Assembly: GCA_008921705.1 (NCBI GenBank)
Contig: VFFE01006841.1
Coordinates: 321,499 to 385,498, forward strand
Reading direction: 5' to 3'
DNA length: 64,000 nucleotides
Origin: Burhinus oedicnemus
Lineage: Eukaryota; Chordata; Aves; Charadriiformes; Burhinidae
The notes beneath the pieces were generated by a model. That model saw nothing but the letters and a program-made list of their open reading frames with translations. It had not been told where the DNA came from and ran no database searches. Position numbers and translations under genes: made by a program. The stretch's first letter is position 1, and each line of letters starts with the position of its first letter. Below are positions 49,679-60,618 of the stretch, piece after piece.

Positions 49679-51370
49679 ACAGAATCACAGTATCATCTAG
49701 GTTGGAATGGACCTCTTGAGATCATCTTGTCCCACATGCTGCTCAGGCAGGGACACCTAGAACCAGTTGTTGAGGACCGCGTCCAGCTAAGTTTTGAATA
49801 TCTCCAAGGATGGAGACTCCACAACCTCTTTGGGCAACCTGTGCCTGCATTGGATCATCCTCATGGTGAAAAAGCATTTTCTGATGTTCAGATTGACTTC
49901 CATGTGGCCATTGCCTTTTGTCCTGTCACTGGGCACTATTGAGAAGACTCCATCTCCTTCTTCACTCCTTCCCATCAGTTATTTATACACATTGATAAGA
50001 TTCCCTCAAGCCTTCTCTTGTCCAGGATGAACCGTCCCAGCTCTCTCAGCCTTTCCTCATGTGAGGGATGCTCCAGAACTTTCATCATCTTTGTGGATCT
50101 GTGCTGGACTCACTCCAGTAAGTCCATGTCTGTCTTGCACTGGGGAGCCCAGAACTGCACACAACACCACAGATGTGGCCTCACCTCTGCCAAGTAAAGG
50201 GGAAGGATCACCTCCCTCCACCTGCTGGTGACACTCCTCCTAATGTGGCCCAGGATGCTGTTGGCCTTCTTTGCCACAAGAGTGCATTGACAGCTCATGG
50301 TCGGCTTGTCCACCAAGACCCCAAGGTCTTCTCTGCAGATCTACCTTCCAGCCAGTTGGCCTCCAGCCTGTACTGGTGCAGAGGCTCACCCTCAGATATC
50401 TCCAGATGCACGACTTTGCATTTCCCTGTGTTGAACTTGATGAGATTCCTCTCTGTCCAGCCTGTGAAAGTCCCTCTCAACGGCAGCACAACCCGCTGGC
50501 TCATCAGCCACTCCTCCTTTTTTATCATCTACAAACTTGCCAAGGTTGCACTCTGCCCCATCGTCCAGATCATTAATGAAGATGTTGAACAGCAGTGGCC
50601 CCAGTATTGACTCCTGGGGTACGCCACTAGTGACTGGCCTCCAAGTGGACCTTGTACCACTGATCACAACACTCTGGGCCTGGCCATTCAGACAGTTTTT
50701 AATCCACCTCACTGCTCACTTATCTAATCCATACTCTGTCAGCTTGTCTATGAGGATGTTACTGAAGATAGGGTCAAAAACCTTACCCAAGGTCAAATCA
50801 AACAACATCCACTGCTCTCCTCACATGCACCAAAACTAGTCACTTCATTGTGGAGGGCTATCATGTTGGTTAATCATGATTTCCTCTTTGAAATCCATGC
50901 TGACTACTCATCACCTTCTTGTCCTTCATGTGTTTGGAAATGCTTTCCAGGATTAGTTGCTCCACCACCTTCCCAGGGATCAAGGAGAGGCTGATCAACC
51001 TGCAGCTCCCCAGATGTTACCAGAACATCCCCAGATGTTCCTTCTTGCCCTTCTTGAAGATAGGAGTGACGTTTGCCTTCTTCTGGTCTTCATGAACCTC
51101 TCCCAAACTTCATGACACTTTAAAGACAACAGACGGTGGCCTTGCAATGACGTTGGCCAACTCCCTCCATGCTTATATGTGCACCCCATCAGGCCCCATG
51201 GACATATGTATGTGCAGCCTAAGTGCTGCCTAAACTGTCTCTCCTCCACCAAGGGTAAGACTTCCTCCAGTCTTTCCCTCTGATGTCAGAGGCCTGGGAT
51301 TCCTGAAGGCTGATGTCACTGGTAAAGACTGAGGCAAAGAAGGCATTGCATAACTCAACCTTTTGTCCAC
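49679..51370 (-). mobile_element. Long CR1 LINE copy with decayed reverse transcriptase
   Basis: The plus strand begins ACAGAATCAC, the reversed CR1 3' end, and continues for about 1.7 kb of CR1 text up to AGGCAAAGAAGGCATTGCAT, which is CR1 ORF2. On the minus strand a frame at 50712-50392 shows the reverse transcriptase palm pattern: VTSGVPQESILGPLLFNIFI and later FVDD where active copies have FADD. Stops and frameshifts interrupt the protein, so it is dead. It runs in the same direction as OSBPL10. The 5' end is truncated and its exact position is uncertain. Confidence 0.93.
50392..50712 (-). pseudogene. CR1 reverse transcriptase remnant
   Basis: A 106-codon fragment of the CR1 pol palm domain. 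Visible are a SGVPQ-S-LGPLLFNIFIND motif with Gly changed to Glu after PQ, and the catalytic-box region changed to FVDD. It loses CR1 likeness after about 75 residues, which indicates a frameshift. Not functional. Confidence 0.9.
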
Positions 51371-52346
51371 CACAGTAATAAGCAGAGACCATGTGTGTCC
51401 TGACAGGGACACAATGAGGATATGTATAGGACTCATAAGGAAATTCTTCATATAATTACACCAAAATATTCCATGAATTTTCATTAAGGCTCCTGTGGTC
51501 AGGAGCAAGAGGATGAACCTTAGGAACTTAAAACATCCAGATAAAAAGACATCATTTAATAATATTCCAAGGGAAGTAGTCCTTAAGTCTTTTTACGTTC
51601 AAAAAAAAGCAAAAGATACTAAAAAAATAACACCGTATGAAACATTTCTGCATTGAGAGAAAGATGGAATAAATTACTTGCAAGGTTTGTTCAGAAGAAA
51701 CATTAAGCAGAATTAGCATTTTCAGACTATGCAAGGATTGCCGTATTTTCTGTGGAGTCATCTAATTACAATTAGTTCTACTTCGGCACGTAAAAGTCAA
51801 AGGCCTCATTTTGATTTTCAGATTCCCTTCATTAATGATATAGGTTTGCAAGCATCATTTACACTTTCATTTGTGTAACTTGAGAGCTTGCAAACAGGTT
51901 TTCTGTAGGTGTAAGATTAAATATAACTCTGTAAGGTCAGAGAGCTTTAGCACATTTACACTAACATGACAAATTGGCCTCATAAGATTTTCACCAGTCT
52001 CAATACCAAAGTTAGAATTCTCTTTGTAAAGCAGATACCATAAGAATACCCCCAAAAGTAGTAATACATAATGAGCTGTTAGCTTTTTGCAGGGCTCATC
52101 ACCATATCAGAATCAACAAATCTGCACTAACTTGCATGCATCCCTTGTCATCTTCTTCCAGTGTGTACCACCTTCAAAATACTTAATGGCATTTACTACC
52201 AGCTGTGGCACACACCTGATAGAAAAACACACAAGCTTACTGCACCCATCCCTCATTAGCAGCGATTTCAATCTCCAATGTAGCTTGTCCAGTAAGCTGT
52301 ACTTATTAAATGATGTTATATACAGACTAGCGTATTAGCATGCTGT

Positions 52347-53480
52347 TGTGGTGGGTTGACCCTGGCTGGATGCCAGGTGCCCACCAAAGCCGCTCAATCA
52401 CTCACCCTCCTCAGCTGGACAGGGGGAGAAAAAAATATAACAAAAGGCTCGTGGGTCAAGATAAGGACAGGGAGAGATCACCCTGCAATTACCATCATGG
52501 GCAACTTGGACTCAACTTGGGGAAATTAGTTTAATTTATTACCAATCAACATCAGAGTAGGATAATGAGAAAATAAAACCAAATCTTAAAAACACCTTCC
52601 CCACACCCCTCCCTTCTTCCCGGGCCCAACTTCACTCCCAATTTCTCTACCTCCTCCCCTCCAGTGGCGCAGGGGGACGGGGAATGGGGGTTGTGGTCAG
52701 TTCATCACATGTTGTCTCTGCCACTCCTGACTCCTCACATTCTTCCCCTGCTCCAGCATGGAGTCCCTCCCATAGGAGGCAGTTCTCCATGAATTTCTCC
52801 AACATGGGTCCTTCCCAAAGGCTGCAGTTCTTCACTAACTGCTCCAGCACAGGTCCTTTCCATGGGGCGCAGTCCTTCAGGAACAGACTGCTCCCGCATG
52901 GGTCCCCCACAGGGTCACAAGTTCTGCCACCAAACCTGCTCCAGCATGGGCTCCTCTCTCCACAGGGTCACAGGTCCTGCCACCAAACCTGCTCCAGCAT
53001 GGGCTTCTCATGGGGTCAACAGCCTCCTTCGAGCACACCCACCTGCTCCAGTGTGGGGTCCTCCATGGGCTGCAGGTGGATAACTACTCCATCATTAACC
53101 TCCACAGGCTGCAGGGGGACAGCCTGCCTCACCATGGTCTTCACCACGGGCTGCAGGTAAATCTCTGCTCTGGTGCCTGGAGCGCCTCCTCCCCCTCCTT
53201 CTTCACTGACCTTGGTAACTGCAGAGTTGTTTCTCTCACATATTCTCACTCCTCTCTTCCAGCTGCAGTTGCACAGCAGTTTTTTCCCCTTCTTAAATGT
53301 GTTATCACAGAGGCTCTACCACCACCACTGATGGGCTTGGCCTTGGCCAGCCGCGGGTCCATCTTGGAGCCGGCTGGCGTTGGTTCTATCGGACATGGGG
53401 GGAAGCTTCTAGCAGCTTCTCACAGAAGCCACCCCTATAGCCCCCTCGCTACCAAAACCGTGCCATGCAAACCCAATACA
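52347..53480 (-). mobile_element. Solo LTR of an endogenous retrovirus
   Basis: Read on the minus strand, the element starts TGTATTGGGTTTGCATGGCA and ends CAACCCACCACA, giving TG...CA borders and 1134 bases. It has a TATA-like ATTTAAGAAGGGG near 53300-53288 and a poly(A) signal AATAAA at 52540-52535. Flanks are GCTGT (52342-52346) and GCTGC (53481-53485), a 4 of 5 match that fits a worn target duplication. No internal viral gene adjoins it, so it is a recombined solo LTR. I recall this LTR type from passerine genomes; the exact family needs a repeat library. It is in the same direction as OSBPL10. Confidence 0.85.
52745..53055. repeat. Minisatellite-like repeats inside the LTR
   Basis: The motif CTGCTCCAGCATGGG and variants recurs about every 45-65 bases (near 52749, 52830, 52889, 52939, 52989, 53043). 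Two adjacent units that share CCACCAAACCTGCTCCAGCA (52928-53001) are almost identical. This internal array gives LTRs of this type variable length. Confidence 0.8.
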
Positions 53481-56400
53481 GCTGCAAAAGGAGGAGTAAT
53501 TCACATATAGAAAATTGAAATTAGTACACTAGAAATGAAATAGAAAAATTTAAGTTTGCTTCAACCTAAATCTTGAAACAAAAACTCAAACGCATTTACT
53601 TCAAACCCACTGTAAAGACTGAAATCATCATTATCCGTGCACTTCTTCAACTTCCAAATGCACTGTCATTTACAGATTAGCACCTTTAAGCTTAACTGTA
53701 AGGTAGCATTATTTTTTTATATATCCAACAAGCTCCTATATCTCTTTATATAAGCTTTTCTACTCTTCAAGAACAGTTCAAATAAAACAAAATAGAACTC
53801 TTCTCAACATTTACCATGACACCATTACACAATGTAAGCAGAGGAAGGAAAAAAAGAGGGTTCGAATAGCTGTGGTAGAGTGAACTCAGGTCATTGCTTG
53901 AGCCCTGGCCTCCACCTTACTGTAGTCTTATTTATGCTTTGCTCCTGGGTAGCCCTGTGCCTGATCATTGCAAAGAAAGAGTAGATTAAACATAAAACCT
54001 CAAACACACCGACATCCCATACACCCATTGTAATCTGGGCACCTGGACACCAAAGTTCCAGTGACTTTCAAAGAGACTTAAGGCTCCCCAGTGTTCAAGG
54101 TTTGATTTTTTTTAAAAAGAGACTTAATGAGATCAGAACCAAAGCAGAGCTTAAATGGAGAATTTAGAAAGCAAAACTTATTACAGCCTGCACATCTCAA
54201 TTTCATCCTGAAAAAGGTCTCTTAAAGGTAGCAAAATAGGTGGCTCAGCTCAGCTGATTTTTTTCATTTACTCTGAGTATTTCACAGGAGCTGTCTTCTC
54301 TACTGCATTTTGCTTTAACTGCTGGGGAGATTTTTGCCATAGTATTAATATGCAAAAAGTCTACCACCTCAAGGGGGAACACACCACACCCCCCAAACCC
54401 TAAAACACACCCACCCACAAGTCACACTTTTCCTAGCATTCAATCATTATAGCTTAGGTATAACAATAATGAACCAAAATTAAAGTTAAGATAACTTTTA
54501 AAATACCAAAGCAAGTAACAGAGGATGGCAATCAAATGAGAAGGATTTTACAGTTAAAAAGTGAGCACACTATAACTTATACACAACAATGCTACAGCAA
54601 GCAAAAATACCACTTTCTTTTCGCTTTGCTACTGTTACCTACGTACAGATCCAATTGGCAGACAGTTAGTTTCTCCTTCCTACAACTGGATGAAGGAAAA
54701 ATGGCATAATAGGCAGATTTTCTACTTACCTTAAACTATGTATACCAAGAAAAATAATCCGGGCATATCTATCTAAATAGATAAGTAACTGCTGCATCTA
54801 GGTGTGGGGTGTGACAGAGTGGGGTCAAAGCTTTTAGGTAATCCTGGATACATTGTTCATCATTGATAGGTCAAGCCATAGAATATTTGGTAGAAAAAGC
54901 TTGCATCAGGAAAGAATGTCTAAAAAGTGCTCAGAAATGAATTTCTTACCAAATTTGTTATTTGTGTTTGGTAATTCAGGTGTTCAGAGAAAATAAAACT
55001 CTTCAAACTAGGACTATCAACAATTAAAACATCTCATTTTTGTGTGTGTGTGAATAATTTACATATATATTTTGTGATTTGTTACTTGTTTTTTTTAAAT
55101 TGAATATGCTAAATACACTGGATGTTCAGAAAATCTCTCCAGCTAGGGTCAAGTGCAAGGATAAAAGTGAGGCAATGTGAGCAATCTGTCTACCTCACAA
55201 GACTAATTGGATACAACACGTAATAGCAGAGTCATCTACTAAACCAAGTAATACCTAGCTCTCTTTAGGAGATCCTGCCTTCACTGCAAAGCAAGCAAAG
55301 TAGAAATGCATCTTGATATTAATACTTCATAAATATAGACAGGCTGACATACAGATGATGCAACCAAAGAAAATGATCACAAAACCTGTACCTTAGGTGA
55401 CAAATAGGTCTGCAATATTTTTCCTTCCCAACAAAACCAATCTGCCAGGCATCTGGAGACAAGCACGTAATATGGATATTAACTATTTTGAGAGCTTTAC
55501 TAATGCTTTTTTGTTAATGTTTTGCAGTAGTAACTCTGGGAATAGAAGCCTTTTCATCCTTAAAGAACAAGCTCAGAAAGCTTCCTTTTCCTACACTGCA
55601 AACGTGTTTAACTCTCACCTGTGACCATATTTAGGGGTAAACATAACAATACAGCAGTGATGAGTGATTTAAGAAGAGATTTAAGAAGAAAAAGGGTTGA
55701 TGTGTTGTTTAAAGAACAGGAAAAAAGGCATGTAACATGAAACAAACGGCATTTATGTTTATGTTGCAGTATAGCCTGTGTAAGCCTTCAGAAAAAATAT
55801 TAGAAACTAACCATGAAAGTGATTATGTTTAAGAATAAAGAATCAATCAACACTTAACATCCTTTTAAACAGAGATCCTTATTTGGGTTACCTACAGCAC
55901 TGTAATCTTGTTACACACTAATATTTGTTGGACAACTTTTTCCCTACACATTCATACCTTCTTCATAAGACAATTCCGCTTGCAAATTTTGATTTTCATA
56001 AACCTAGTCATTTCTGAAAATCAGCTGAAAAGCAGCTAATTCCCAAGCACAGACTCCACAGGAAAAGATTAAGTACCAGCACCAATCCGCACATTTTGTG
56101 AGCACCTTTCATGAAATGAGGGCTACAGAAGTAGAGCACTGTTTCATCTGAATCCTAAAACACAAGAAGACTTTGCAGTATTGCATAAGTTCAGTAAGAA
56201 CTGAGAATAAATATTTTTCATCACTGGTATCATCAGAAAGGAACAGCAACATGAGACTACAAAAAAATGCACAGAGAGAAAAGCCCCATGGGCTTGTCCT
56301 AAATTGAAGCAAAAAAACCTTGAAGGCTAGCATAAATCACAACAGTAAATTTTATGCTATCCTAAAACCACAAGAAATACAGTATCACATCATAAACAAT

Positions 56401-56956
56401 TTTAACAAAACCTATTCCTAATGCAATACAGATACCAGTGAAGAACAATCTCCTGAAATATACTCAGTTTTGTTTTGAGAATCAAATTTTTTAGAAGCAA
56501 GATGGCTATAAATACAGCATCTGACACTATCCAAGTTACTCAGAATTTACAAGCTTACAAACCGCACAGTGTGGCAGGACAAATTCCCATCACTGGCCAT
56601 GCAGGACTTCAGAGATTGTGAGGGGTCTGAAAGTCACATGTTCATAACTTTTGGGGAGCTAAAGACAAAAGACTGAGCTACAGGTTGGCGATGGAGATTA
56701 GCATGGAGGAAAGTATGGCAGACAACTATACTCTCTATACATCCCCCTGTATTAAAAAGGATCCTCTCTAGAATTAGATCCTTGGGAAGAAACCTGAAGA
56801 ACTGGTAACAACTTGCCTCATACTCCCACAAAGAAGGGAAAGACACTTTTTGGTGAGGGACGCAGCAGGCAACTTTAGTCACCCACCAGACAGTACAGCA
56901 CACTGATAAGGAAAGGCATCATACTCAAACAAACCTTTGCTCCCAGTGATAAAATC

Positions 56957-57120
56957 CCTAGAGAAACTGCAACAGTTTGTGCAGAGAGGTTGTGGGACCT
57001 CCACTGGTGGAGGTGTTCAAGATTTGACTGGACATGACCCTGAGCAAGCTGACCCGAGTAGATTGTTGAGCTGCAGGACCTCTGGAGGCCGCTTCCAAAC
57101 TGGAGTACTCTGTGATTCTG
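56957..57120 (+). mobile_element. CR1 LINE, short 3' fragment
   Basis: Key parts are CAGAGAGGTTGTGGGACCTC, GGTGTTCAAGATTTGACTGG, CAGGACCTCTGGAGGCCGCT and the end CTGTGATTCTG. The copy is divergent, about 165 bases, and antisense to OSBPL10. It may extend further upstream in a more decayed form. Confidence 0.85.
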
Positions 57121-57532
57121 CTTGTAAAGCCTAGTAACTGAAAAGTTAGGAAGCAACAGAACTGAAGTCCTTCAGCCAGCTGTAATTCTCTTCTCTTGTA
57201 TGTCACTTTGTATGCTAGCTAAGCAAATTCATGGCAGAAAAATGCTACCACATTAGTGAAGAAGATGGACAACTACAAATTTAACCTTTACAATCATCTG
57301 GTCTTGCAATACTAATCTATATGTAAATCCAGTTCCCACAGTGCTATTTCTTGTATGCAATATCACATGCCAGCATAACAGGAAAGAAATGGTAAAGACA
57401 TGTTAATACAAGCAGTATTAACAATCTTTCCTCAAGGAAACACACTTATTAAACCATCCTGACTCTTCCTGCAACTTCTTGTCCCATCTGCTATACACAT
57501 TCTCATTGCTCACACACCCAAAAAATAAATTT

Positions 57533-57559
57533 AAATAAATAAATAAATAAATAAATAAA
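57533..57559. repeat. (AAAT)n microsatellite
   Basis: About seven AAAT units in a row. No source element recognised. Confidence 0.95.
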
Positions 57560-60552
57560 GAAAGACAGGCTCAAGTCTTTCAAAAGAAAAATAAATCATT
57601 ATAAATCACACCAGGAAAACATTCAATGTATATGTGAAACAAATTGAGCCTAGGAGATTGTTGTCTTTTGTACAGCTAACTTCTTGATGCCAGTGGAACT
57701 CTCTACTTGAAAAGCTTGTAAGATTTGTTCTCAGCCTGATGAATCACTTGGTCCATCTCAGACTGTGAAGATGACTGTGCAGTCTCTCTACACTATAATG
57801 TGGGAGAGTCCTGCCTCTTTCATCTTCTCCTTCCAACTTCTCCTCTGAGACAAAGTTAAATACTTCCATCCCAGCTGTTTCCATATTCCGGGCTTTTCAA
57901 ATAAAGAATGACTAGAATTCATCACAACAAGCAGAAAACGCTATTTTTTTCTAGCAAGAACAGATAGAATAGCTAACGACAGTTTTGGATGGTGCTTCAC
58001 TAAGCAAGATAAAGCAATTCTAACCTAAGACAAATACTTGTTGTAGAAGAGTTCAGCCCAACTTACTAAAGTCTAGCTAAGTTATTGGCACTTTTAATGA
58101 GATGGATAACCTTACTAACGAGCAGTATTGCCAAACCCACATATATAAACATACTAAGAAATAAAACTGACAGCACAAAGCAAATCAATTGGCACACAAC
58201 AAATCAATTAGTGCACAATCCTGAAATAAAATTAACATTGGCTTCAGAGTTCATTTTGCAGAGGGCACAGGTTTTATAATGAACAGAGTAAGCAATTGAT
58301 CCATTTTAACTCAATTTTTAAGCCTTACTGCAAGAGAACTTGAGTTCTTTATATTCTAATGATTAGTTTTCACTGAATTTCATGATTAATTATGGAATGC
58401 CATATGAATCAGAGCCTTATGTTTATTCAAATTAGATGCAAATTTTGTATTAAAGTTTCATATTTTTATTTTAAGCAGAATACTACTCTCAAATATGTTA
58501 TATAGCTAGCAGCTAGTATACATGCATTTTGGAGGTGGGGGTGACTCAACAACATGCAATGGCTTTGGCTGGAGTTAAATTTTTATTAATTATTCACATA
58601 AACAGTTTTAGTAGAGATTGTTTGCTGACAGAGTTACTATTCCAGAAAGCTAGCAGAAAAAGTAAAATCAAAATTAGCTAGATTATCTTAGTCACTGTCA
58701 GTGCTGCCATAGCAGACAGGGTCATTTAATTCTACTTTTAGTGTAATTGTATGTTTAATCCTTATATATATATCTTCCCTTGATTATCCTTAAATATACC
58801 TTCAATTGATTACCTCAGATTTCATTTTTCAGATGGTCTGCTAGTGAATGGATTAACTGGTACCATCTTTGCCTGGAGATTAATTTATCTGCCCAAGTCA
58901 TTACAGGCCATTTACTGTGCTCTTCAGCCCAAAAAGTACTCAATCATGCCGAAGGCAAAAAGCAGAGCACATTCAGAAATCCTGTAATGTCTGTACTAAA
59001 CAGTGAAAAGGGACTCTCTGTAATACTGCAAATGTTACTTTCCCACCCTGATACGTTCTCTTTCCATTACTGCACTTGTGGCTAGCACTGTATGTTCATG
59101 GCTAAGCTGATCTCCCAGTATCAATTACACAGATTTATGTCAAGTACAAAAAGGAACTAGTAAACACTAGGAACAATTTACACTAGGAAACAATCCACAG
59201 TCCTGGGTAAGTCTGCTGAGACACAGATATATAAAGAAAAGGTGATGCTGAATTAGAAATCATTTCTTGTATCTAGCTTTGTTTCTGAAATTGCAGGAGC
59301 ACTTTTAAAATTATTTCTTAGCATCTCTAACGCATTCTGTAATAGCTCTGAAGCCTATTACATCCTCTGTAAAGGACGAAGTATCATCATATTAGGATGT
59401 ATACTAACCTACAGACAGAACACAACTTCAGCTTGAAAGTGACTGTCTCCTGAAGAAATGGGACAAAAACACATACTCTTTTAAAATTAAGAACTATACA
59501 ATTCAGTACCTCCTGTAAATAGCGCAGTTCCTTCTTACAGTTGAAAACATCAAGGTTAAGATCTCTAGGGGACCAAAATATCTTTAATAGCCTGGACTTG
59601 ACTGCCCTTGCAATCACTATCACAATTAAAACCTGGTTTAGCAGTTAGATAATCAGAGCTAAAGCCTCAATCCTACAGAGCTAAAACTTCAATCCTATTA
59701 AAAAGACACTTCAATATGGATCATGTGTACAGTTTCTCATGCGCACAAGCAAGGGAAAGTTAGGGACAGGAAAGCAGAGAGACTGCGTAGATGCCAGATC
59801 CACAGGATGGAAAGAATCAGCTGGCATGGCATTGCATTTTAAGGCATAAAAATCACATGAAGAGAGCTAAATCATAGAGGCAGATACAGCATGATTTTTC
59901 TAATAATTCTTAAGTAAACTGTTAGATCAAAAGAAAATTATTCCTTCCCTCTCAGGTCCTGCATAAGAACAGCTTGTTTCCCATTTGTATTTGGCTGCAA
60001 GGGGAAGCATTTGGCCTGCAGTTACATTCTGTCAGCTCAGAAGGGGAATTCTGATACCCAAAATGACAATCAGTTGAACAGTAGCTCACACATGGAAGAG
60101 ATTCACACCTTTATTCTACTTAGGCACGAAGCTTATTACAACTGAATTTACTATGAGACTCAATTTTTTAAAACTAATCAATTTCAGCATTTCTTGAAAG
60201 GAATTTCAAAACTCTTAAGTGAAGAAAGCAGGGTCCCATTTACTGCAGACTGGACGCAGACCAAGTTCATGTCACAGCTCAGAAGAGCGTACTCTGGCAT
60301 ATTCCAGATTTGTCTGGTTTTGCTTTAAGAGAAAAACCCTAAATAATATCCTGAAATTACAACACAGCTTACACCAAAAAGTCCAAAGTGGTTCACTAGG
60401 GGATGCACAAAAGTATTTTACATCAACTGACATCAGATGGTAAATAGTTCTGTTCAGCTCAGCCCTTATCCCTGCTTTCATGTGATGTTTCAGGTGGACA
60501 GACCAAAAAAATCCCAAAAAAAGGAAACTAACCAAAACTTGGAGGTTTATTT

Positions 60553-60618
60553 AAAAAAAAAAAAAAAAAAANNNNNNNNNNNNNNNNNNNNTTTTTTTTT
60601 TTTTTTTTTTTTTTTTTT
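60553..60618. other. Assembly gap between poly-A and poly-T
   Basis: Nineteen A, then twenty N (60572-60591), then twenty-seven T. The N run is a placeholder, so the true length is unknown. Any open frame spanning it is an artefact. Confidence 0.97.

Noticed and set aside
49574..50839. Several plus-strand frames of 80-145 codons
   Set aside because: They are antisense readings of the CR1 element at 49679-51370.
52684..53510. Long overlapping open frames rich in Ser, Pro, Gly and His
   Set aside because: They lie wholly inside the solo LTR and come from its GC-rich internal repeats. They do not resemble any protein.
56634..57206. Minus-strand frames near 57 kb considered as missing OSBPL10 exons
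   Set aside because: They overlap the CR1 fragment and do not match ORP10 sequence. No AG/GT borders of the right phase were found.
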